From DAOTTX01 sp034437515 (GTDB lineage: Bacteria > Chloroflexota > Anaerolineae > Aggregatilineales > Phototrophicaceae), in assembly GCA_034437515.1 (NCBI GenBank), contig DAOTTX010000116.1:1-6865 (forward strand): a stretch of DNA of 6,865 nt, written 5' to 3'. Below are positions 6,481 through 6,865 of this stretch, piece after piece. The notes beneath the pieces are model-generated. The model made no database searches, was not told the DNA's origin, and saw only the letters and a program-made list of their open reading frames with translations. Position numbers and translations under genes: made by a program. Each line of letters opens with the position of its first letter. Position 1 is the first letter of the stretch.

Positions 6481-6865
6481 GCCACGAGAACGAACACGAT
6501 CCCGTATTAATCGTTGATGATGTGTCGGTCGGTTATCTTGACAGGACCGTGATTGACGGGCTATCACGCAACATTGAGCGTGGGCAGATTACGGCGATGG
6601 TCGGCCCCAATGGGTCGGGCAAGTCAACACTGCTCAAGACGATGGCGCGGCTGTTGTCGCCTAGTGGTGGTCAGGTCGTGCTTGATGGCAAAGCCATCCA
6701 CCAGATGCCGACCGTTGAGGTCGCCCGACGCATGGCAATCTTGCCGCAGGGCCCAAGCGCCCCACACGGCCTGACGGTGCTGGAATTGGTGGAACAGGGG
6801 CGCTACCCACACGTCGGCGCGCTGCGGATGCTCAAACGACAGGATCATGAGACGATCCAGCAGGC
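6477..6865 (+). CDS. FecE/FepC-type ABC transporter ATP-binding protein, N-terminal part, runs off the right edge
   Basis: The 129 visible residues start MSHENEHDPVLIVDDVSVGY. They contain Walker A GPNGSGKS (43-50) and the Q-loop glutamine at 91 in MAILPQGPSAPHGLTVLELV, followed by EQGRYPHVGALRML. The ILPQ, GLTV and GRYPH arrangement is typical of ATPases for iron-siderophore and cobalamin import. The signature motif, Walker B and H-loop lie beyond the window. The start is well supported by GGGAGG (6465-6470) six bases upstream, and ATGA overlaps the permease stop. It is distinct from the zinc/manganese ATPase in this window and so serves the second transporter. Confidence 0.92.
   Translation, partial: MSHENEHDPVLIVDDVSVGYLDRTVIDGLSRNIERGQITAMVGPNGSGKSTLLKTMARLLSPSGGQVVLDGKAIHQMPTVEVARRMAILPQGPSAPHGLTVLELVEQGRYPHVGALRMLKRQDHETIQQ

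Overview
The window looks like two unrelated pieces of bacterial DNA joined at about position 1083-1090. The left piece (1 to about 1086) is very GC-rich (about 70% in a hand-counted line). It reads on the minus strand and suggests a high-GC proteobacterium. It holds the N-terminal 141 residues of a formyl-CoA:oxalate CoA-transferase (frc) that runs off the left edge. Upstream of frc in the direction of transcription is a GntR/FCD-family regulator that lacks its first residues because it is cut at the junction. Together they look like an oxalate/formyl-CoA metabolism gene with a neighbouring regulator.

The right piece (about 1085 to 6865) is less GC-rich at first (about 50-55%). It reads entirely on the plus strand and resembles genes from Chloroflexi-type metagenomic bacteria; that placement is an impression from protein style, not a search result. 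It carries two metal-uptake ABC transporters in tandem. The first is a zinc/manganese (TroA/ZnuA-type) system: the C-terminal end of the binding protein, a perfect 14-bp intercistronic hairpin, the ATPase and the permease. The second is an iron/siderophore/cobalamin-type (FecBCDE-like) system: a binding-protein gene with an in-frame amber codon at the end of its signal peptide, two different FecCD permeases and the first 129 residues of the ATPase. The genes of the second system overlap by one to four bases, so they are very probably co-transcribed and translationally coupled.

In function, the first system would deliver Zn2+ or Mn2+ through ZnuA-, ZnuB- and ZnuC-like parts. The second would import an iron chelate or related ligand through a heterodimeric permease. 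If the amber codon is real and not suppressed, the second system lacks its cognate binding protein.

No RNA genes, CRISPR arrays, insertion sequences or attachment sites were seen. The points most worth checking are the abrupt junction (most simply an assembly chimera), the amber codon, the hairpin after the ZnuA-like gene, and the AT-richer composition of the second binding-protein gene. I found no evidence for a new type of biological system.
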